DNA from: Bacteroidales bacterium UBA1751
GTDB lineage: Bacteria > Bacteroidota > Bacteroidia > Bacteroidales > UBA932
DNA: 9,262 nt
NCBI GenBank assembly: GCA_002315995.1
Contig: DCHN01000016.1
Location: forward strand, 1 to 9,262
Reading direction: 5' to 3'
Shown here: positions 5,513 through 9,262 of the stretch, in pieces
Layout: every line of letters begins with the position of its first letter
How positions within the stretch are numbered: the first letter of the stretch is position 1
Translations under genes and position numbers: made by a program
The notes under the pieces: generated by a model
The model's input: the letters and a program-made list of their open reading frames with translations, nothing else
The model's database searches: none
Told to the model about the DNA's origin: nothing

Positions 5513-7246
5513 TTATTTCTTATGAAGATACTCCAGCAGTCCTTCGAGGGTTTGGGGGTTGATGTCTTTGGCTACGACGTGGTTCTTGGAGTCGAGAAGG
5601 TATATGGCTGGTACTCCCGAGAGGTCGTATGAGGCGAACATCGTATCGCGGGCTGGTTCATCGGCACTCATGGCATTGCGCCAGTCTGCTTTCTGCTCCA
5701 GAATAAATTTCATCCATTCAGCCCTATCTGAGCCGGTATTTATGGCAACAAACTCCACAAATGGTTCGTGGACACCCTCGTGTTGCATGACAATATCTGT
5801 TTTGGATGATGATTCTGAAGGATTCTCGCAGAATTTCTCGAAAATTCTCTTCATCTGTGGTGCCACCTCAGCGCAGAGACCGCACGATGGGTTATAGAAG
5901 TAGAGCACCCGCCATTGGGCCTGCAGGTCGTCAAGCGAGAAAGGTACATCTCCCTCAAGCACCAGATCAAGAGGCTTCACAACCGCCCCAAGAGGATTCC
6001 TGCTGAACAGTTCCACCGCAACAGTCACCTTCTCAACAAAATCAGGGTTATTCCACCTCTGAGGCATATCTACAATGTACTTCTTCCCCAAATAGGCCGC
6101 CCCGCACTGCAAATCATAATCTTCACTATATTTCAGGAACATATACAGCTCATAGAATATCTCCGTGAAGATTTTTTGCTCCGATACCTTCCCATACATC
6201 ATATCAATCAGTGCCTTAACCGAAGCCTCATCCTTTGCCTGGCTGAAGAGCTCCTTGAAGAAGGCATCGGTCTGCTCCTTTGCCTCGTTGCGCTTCTGCA
6301 GCAGCTCCTTCAGATTCTCCACCGTTATGTTTCGCCCTACGATAACCCCACTCCGGTCGAGCAGGAATATCTTAGGAGTCTCCACCACACCATACAGCAG
6401 GTGATACCCGCTCTCTGTCTCAGGATCGGAAACGTCCTTCCAGTTTACAAACGGATTGTATATATAGAAGTGCGTATTGATGTACTCTTTCCAAACATTG
6501 GAACCGCACTGAGTATCTGCTCCGTTCGAGCTTGTGCTGTTATTCCAGGAGTCGGTACATACGGCAAAGACGTTGAGTACCCCCTTGTTGTAGTTGTTCA
6601 CAAACTCAGCCAGCTTGTAAGAGGCCATGCGGCACTTTACGCAACTTGTTGAGTAGAAGAATAGTATGGTGTATTCTCCCTCTTTTTCCACCTGCGATAG
6701 CGTAATCTTCACTCCCGCGGTATCTGCCATTTCAAGCTCAGGAGCCTGCATGCCAATGAGAGATTGCCTGTTCATGAGTACAAAGCTCCTCATTGCAAAT
6801 CGTTGCTCCTGGGTGCATTGGAGCAGCTGCCTCTTTGGAGCAAGAGATGCGCTTTTTGCCTCTGCCGTGGAAGCATCCGCTGCGCTTTTTCTCTCTGCAG
6901 CAGAAGCATCTGATGCCTCTGGCGTCTCTCCCAGAAAGAAGGTCTCCGCTATCCACACAGCCACCTCCTCGCGGCCCATTACAGGAGCATCCGCGAACCA
7001 TTCGAAGAGCCTGTAGGCTGCTGCAGGGCGATACTTTTTCTTCAATGCGCCCAGTTCAGCCTCAAGCGTGCGCTCAATCTCCCCGCAAGGACGCAGTGAA
7101 AGCGTGTCAAGAACGGAGGCAAAGAGTGCACTATCGCCAGTGAGAAAGGATGAAGATTTAGCTGATAACTCTCCGGGCAGCAGAAATAGGGCAAGGGTAA
7201 TGAGAATCGTTGCAAGAGAGCATTGTGGAGTTGTAATGCGGCGCAT
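5513..7246 (-). CDS. Periplasmic protein with two thioredoxin-like (TlpA-type) domains, DUF5106-like
   Basis: 577 residues. Residues 1-29 are a Sec signal peptide (MRR, hydrophobic 11-23, cleavage probably after LSA) with no lipobox cysteine, so the protein is expected soluble in the periplasm. A mostly helical N-terminal part (about 37-160) contains a low-complexity Ala/Ser stretch at 110-137. The first thioredoxin-like domain (about 164-318) has the CVKC motif at 202-205 and a cis-proline in ETPKIFLLD (P291). A helical linker follows, then a second such domain (about 422-575) with CGLC at 455-458 and cis-proline P546. Two CxxC sites suggest thiol-disulfide exchange or electron relay; the partner is unknown. 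The ATG at 7246 overlaps the coaD stop (TGATG), which favours it over a GTG one codon earlier. Similarity to Bacteroidales DUF5106/TlpA-like proteins is from memory. Confidence 0.85.
   Translation of the reverse strand: MRRITTPQCSLATILITLALFLLPGELSAKSSSFLTGDSALFASVLDTLSLRPCGEIERTLEAELGALKKKYRPAAAYRLFEWFADAPVMGREEVAVWIAETFFLGETPEASDASAAERKSAADASTAEAKSASLAPKRQLLQCTQEQRFAMRSFVLMNRQSLIGMQAPELEMADTAGVKITLSQVEKEGEYTILFFYSTSCVKCRMASYKLAEFVNNYNKGVLNVFAVCTDSWNNSTSSNGADTQCGSNVWKEYINTHFYIYNPFVNWKDVSDPETESGYHLLYGVVETPKIFLLDRSGVIVGRNITVENLKELLQKRNEAKEQTDAFFKELFSQAKDEASVKALIDMMYGKVSEQKIFTEIFYELYMFLKYSEDYDLQCGAAYLGKKYIVDMPQRWNNPDFVEKVTVAVELFSRNPLGAVVKPLDLVLEGDVPFSLDDLQAQWRVLYFYNPSCGLCAEVAPQMKRIFEKFCENPSESSSKTDIVMQHEGVHEPFVEFVAINTGSDRAEWMKFILEQKADWRNAMSADEPARDTMFASYDLSGVPAIYLLDSKNHVVAKDINPQTLEGLLEYLHKK
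6845..6910 (-). repeat. Two tandem 33-bp units within the thioredoxin-like gene
   Basis: Two adjacent 33-bp units (6845-6877 and 6878-6910) agree at 26 of 33 positions and encode DASAAERKSAA followed by DASTAEAKSAS, residues 113-134. The unit is a multiple of three, so the frame is kept. It lies in a flexible Ala/Ser/Lys/Glu-rich linker in the N-terminal part, away from the thioredoxin folds. Confidence 0.8.
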
Positions 7247-7731
7247 CACTCAATCTCTTTTATGAATTTCTTTATATCAACCTGCGGCGGGAAGAAAAGA
7301 GAGGCGTCTCCGTTGTGAATAAGCACGTCCCTGACCACTGTTGATGATATATATGAGTACTCCTGGCTGGCCGGGATGAATACGGTTGTGAGTTCTCCGT
7401 CCATCTTCTTGTTGGCCTGGGCAATAACGCTCTCGAATTCGAAATCGGTTGTGGTGCGAAGACCTCTTACAATGAACTTGGCTCCGTACTGCCTGCAGAG
7501 ACTTATTGTAAGGTCTGTATAGGAGCAAACCTCCACATTTTCAAGCTCTTTTACAGCCTCTTTTATAATCTTGACCCTTGTACTCGGACAGAAGTATCCC
7601 TGACCCTTCTTGGTGCTGTTGTAGCCAACTGCAACAATTACTTTATCGAATAGTTTGAGTGCCTGTACGAGCACGTCGTAGTGTCCTATTGTAAACGGAT
7701 CGAACGATCCTGGAAAAATTGCTGTCTTCAT
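7246..7731 (-). CDS. coaD: Phosphopantetheine adenylyltransferase
   Basis: Joins 4'-phosphopantetheine and ATP to give dephospho-coenzyme A, the penultimate step of coenzyme A synthesis, in the cytoplasm. The 161-residue product has the nucleotidyltransferase motif PGSFDPFTIGH at 7-17 (T14 and H17 of the TxGH signature), FIVRGLR at 86-92 and the family end motif ISSTVVR at 128-134, so all active-site landmarks are present. The start at 7731 gives MKTAIFPGSFDPF, the usual CoaD beginning and length. An ATG at 7743 would add four residues; one at 7788 lies within the promoter and is ruled out. It is the first gene of an operon with the two-thioredoxin protein, whose ATG overlaps its stop codon. 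Confidence 0.97.
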   Translation of the reverse strand: MKTAIFPGSFDPFTIGHYDVLVQALKLFDKVIVAVGYNSTKKGQGYFCPSTRVKIIKEAVKELENVEVCSYTDLTISLCRQYGAKFIVRGLRTTTDFEFESVIAQANKKMDGELTTVFIPASQEYSYISSTVVRDVLIHNGDASLFFPPQVDIKKFIKEIE

Positions 7732-7785
7732 GCTCGGTTTCATCTGATTTTCAGTGCAGGTCCCCACCTGTTTTGTAATTCTGTG

Positions 7786-7817
7786 CAAAAGTAGTCAGCC
7801 CCTTTCAATTTGCCAAA
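7786..7817 (-). promoter_or_regulatory. Bacteroidota-type promoter of the coaD operon
   Basis: On the minus strand: TTTG (7817-7814), exactly 20 nt, then TACTTTTG (7793-7786). This is a full match to the Bacteroidota primary sigma consensus TTTG-N19-21-TAnnTTTG. The -33 element touches the ung stop codon. A start near 7780 leaves about a 48-nt leader to the coaD ATG at 7731 and excludes an upstream ATG at 7788. Confidence 0.75.
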
Positions 7818-8504
7818 TCATATCTGCCAGTTTATAGGTTCCATTCCAAACCTATGCAGATAGTTGTTGCACTGTGAGAAGTGCCTGCACCCGAAGAAGG
7901 CGCCGCGTGCAAGAGGGGAGGGGTGCGCTGCTGTAAGAACCAGATGCCTGCTCTGGTCAATGAGCTCCGCCTTGCTCTTTGCAAAGTTGCCCCAAAGCAT
8001 GAAGACCAGATGCTCCCTGTGCTCGCTCAGGCTTCTGATAACTGCATCGGTGAAGTTCTGCCAACCTATATTGCTGTGCGATGCCGCCCTGCCGGCCTCC
8101 ACCGTGAGCATGGCGTTCAGAAGGAAGACTCCCTGCTGCGCCCACGATGTGAGGTTTCCGGAACCGCTGCGGGTTCTTGGAATGCCGTTGCCGTAAAGGT
8201 CGCTCTCTATCTCCTTGTAGATGTTTATGAGCGATGGCGGTGCTGGAATGCCATCCGGAACCGAGAAGGATAGGCCGTGCGCCTGCCCCGGGTTGTGGTA
8301 TGGGTCCTGACCGAGAATAACCACCTTCACCTTTTCAAAAGGAGTGAGGTTGAATGCATTGAATATGAGCCCACCCGGCGGATAGATGACCTTTCCGCTT
8401 CTCTTTTCGTTATGCAGGAAGGATGAGATCTTCTGGAAATACTCCTTCTCGAACTCATCCTTCAGTACATTGTACCAACTCTCTTCAATCTGAACTTTTT
8501 GCAT
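7818..8504 (-). CDS. ung: Uracil-DNA glycosylase, family 1
   Basis: Removes uracil from DNA arising by cytosine deamination or dUMP misincorporation, starting base-excision repair in the cytoplasm. The product is 228 residues, the normal length. The water-activating loop GQDPYH is at 65-70 (D67 catalytic), followed by NPGQAHGLSFSV with the stacking F80. LLNAMLTV carries the uracil-binding N130, and the minor-groove loop HPSPLA is at 194-199 (H194 catalytic). The start at 8504 (MQKVQIEESWYNVL) matches family N-termini; an in-frame ATG at 8561 would add 19 residues encoded by a hairpin region. It lies 65 nt downstream of lon, probably read partly from it, and ends right at the -33 element of the coaD promoter. 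Confidence 0.97.
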   Translation of the reverse strand: MQKVQIEESWYNVLKDEFEKEYFQKISSFLHNEKRSGKVIYPPGGLIFNAFNLTPFEKVKVVILGQDPYHNPGQAHGLSFSVPDGIPAPPSLINIYKEIESDLYGNGIPRTRSGSGNLTSWAQQGVFLLNAMLTVEAGRAASHSNIGWQNFTDAVIRSLSEHREHLVFMLWGNFAKSKAELIDQSRHLVLTAAHPSPLARGAFFGCRHFSQCNNYLHRFGMEPINWQI

Positions 8505-8520
8505 GGAATCCGTTTTTTGG

Positions 8521-8558
8521 ATTAAAGGCCTCCGAACGGTTTCTAGCGTCGGAGACCT
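8521..8558 (-). terminator. Hairpin between lon and ung, candidate weak terminator
   Basis: In the minus-strand transcript AGGUCUCCGA (8558-8549) pairs with UCGGAGGCCU (8535-8526) over 10 bp with one G-U, a 13-nt loop and then UUUAAU. The stem is good, but the U-tract is short and the loop large, so partial termination or mRNA end protection is as likely as full termination. It lies just after the lon stop and 21 nt before the ung ATG. Confidence 0.45.
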
Positions 8559-8569
8559 CATTGTCCTTA

Positions 8570-9262
8570 CTATTTGAAGATGAAGTTGATTACCTCTTCC
8601 ATTCTCTTTACATACACGAACTCAAGCCCCTCTATGTAAATCTCGTTTATCTCCTTTATGTCGCGTTCGTTCTCCTGCGAGAGCACTATGGTAGTAACGC
8701 CGGCTCTCTTTGCTGCCAGAATCTTCTCCTTTATGCCACCAACAGGGAGGACTTTGCCGCGGAGGGTCATTTCGCCTGTCATTGCAATTGCGTGCTTTAC
8801 AGGCTGGCTCTTGAAGGCAGATGCCATGGCGCTCACCATAGTAATACCTGCTGAAGGCCCGTCCTTTGGAATTGCTCCCTCAGGAACGTGAATATGTACG
8901 CTCTTCTCGTTGAATATCTCAGGGTCTATTCCAAGAAGGTCAGGATGAGCCTTTATATATTGGTATGCTATTACGGCTGACTCCTTCATTACATCTCCAA
9001 GATTTCCGGTGGTTGTGAGCTCGCCCTTGCCTTTGCTCAGACTGCATTCAACGAAGAGTATCTCACCACCAACCTGTGTCCATGCAAGGCCTGTAACAAC
9101 ACCTGCCGTTTCGTTACCCTTCTGCATGTCGTGGAAGTTGGTTGGAAGGCCGAGAATCTCTCTTATATCCTTCTCGTTTATTGTGAGAGGAATGAATTCA
9201 AGCATTGCCTTCCTCTTTGCTATGTTGCGGGCTACCTTGGCTATCATCTTGTCAAGGGTTCT
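8570..9262 (-). CDS. lon: Lon protease, C-terminal part (AAA+ serine protease)
   Basis: The frame is open to the right edge (RTLDK precedes the first in-window ATG), so this is the last 230 residues of a protein of about 800; the AAA+ ATPase domain is beyond the window. It covers the end of the ATPase lid and the whole proteolytic domain. The Ser-Lys dyad is visible: PKDGPSAG with the nucleophile serine at 8854-8852, and GKVLPVGGIKEK with the catalytic lysine at 8731-8729. Lon degrades misfolded proteins and many short-lived regulators in the cytoplasm, including type II antitoxins in E. coli. Sequence such as GVVTGLAWTQVGGE and LTTTGNLGDVMKESA is highly typical, so identification is secure. 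The C-terminus (EEVINFIFK) is intact. Confidence 0.98.
   Translation of the reverse strand, partial: RTLDKMIAKVARNIAKRKAMLEFIPLTINEKDIREILGLPTNFHDMQKGNETAGVVTGLAWTQVGGEILFVECSLSKGKGELTTTGNLGDVMKESAVIAYQYIKAHPDLLGIDPEIFNEKSVHIHVPEGAIPKDGPSAGITMVSAMASAFKSQPVKHAIAMTGEMTLRGKVLPVGGIKEKILAAKRAGVTTIVLSQENERDIKEINEIYIEGLEFVYVKRMEEVINFIFK

Noticed and set aside
5915..6652. Long plus-strand open frame of 245 codons
   Set aside because: It lies antisense to the well-supported two-thioredoxin gene and shows no domain of its own; a shadow frame.
7732..7788. Longer coaD start at 7788
   Set aside because: This codon overlaps the -7 box of the promoter at 7786-7817; family N-termini begin MKTAIFPGSFDPF-like.
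8505..8561. Longer ung start at 8561
   Set aside because: The added residues are encoded by a hairpin between lon and ung and do not resemble Ung N-termini.
1..9262. CRISPR array, tRNA, rRNA, integrase or transposase
   Set aside because: Read through for regularly spaced repeats, cloverleaf-like segments and recombinase motifs; none was found.

Overview
The window looks like a chromosomal segment of a Bacteroidales (Bacteroidota) bacterium. Start codons lack Shine-Dalgarno sequences and have A/T-rich leaders. Several intergenic regions carry the Bacteroidota -7 promoter box TAnnTTTG, once with a TTTG element exactly 20 nt upstream. The protein families (Lon, Ung, CoaD, a DUF5106/TlpA-like periplasmic thioredoxin protein, and a fused FAD/Fe-S/CCG dehydrogenase) also fit this group. 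Nearly everything is on the minus strand; only one kinase-like gene and one decayed toxin-antitoxin remnant are on the plus strand.

Layout from left to right. Positions 1-205 hold the start of a secreted protein, cut by the window edge, that resembles the N-terminal module of Bacteroidales calcineurin-like phosphoesterases. Positions 206-435 are a non-coding stretch packed with inverted repeats, including a good terminator for the gene to its right. Positions 436-3297 encode a 953-residue fused flavin/iron-sulfur dehydrogenase of the D-lactate/glycolate type. Between it and the divergent kinase-fold gene (3453-4349) lie two opposed promoter boxes and a second copy of a G/C-rich hairpin repeat. 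Positions 4350-4690 contain the wreck of a VapBC-type toxin-antitoxin pair, with the toxin reduced to its first and last segments. Beside it, on the opposite strand, is an apparently intact YefM-YoeB pair (4691-5226). A 286-bp A/T-rich, repeat-containing gap follows.

The right third is housekeeping: a two-thioredoxin-domain periplasmic protein (5513-7246) translationally coupled to coaD (7246-7731) under a near-perfect Bacteroidota promoter, then ung (7818-8504) and the 3' end of lon (8570 to the edge).

The core genes serve protein quality control (Lon), uracil excision repair (Ung), coenzyme A synthesis (CoaD) and envelope thiol chemistry. The 3.4-5.5 kb part behaves as a small accessory spot where toxin-antitoxin modules have arrived and one has decayed. 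I found no clearly new multi-gene system. The least explained parts are the hairpin cluster at 206-435, the repeated hairpin element, the repeat-containing gap at 5227-5512 and the decayed VapBC next to a live YefM-YoeB.
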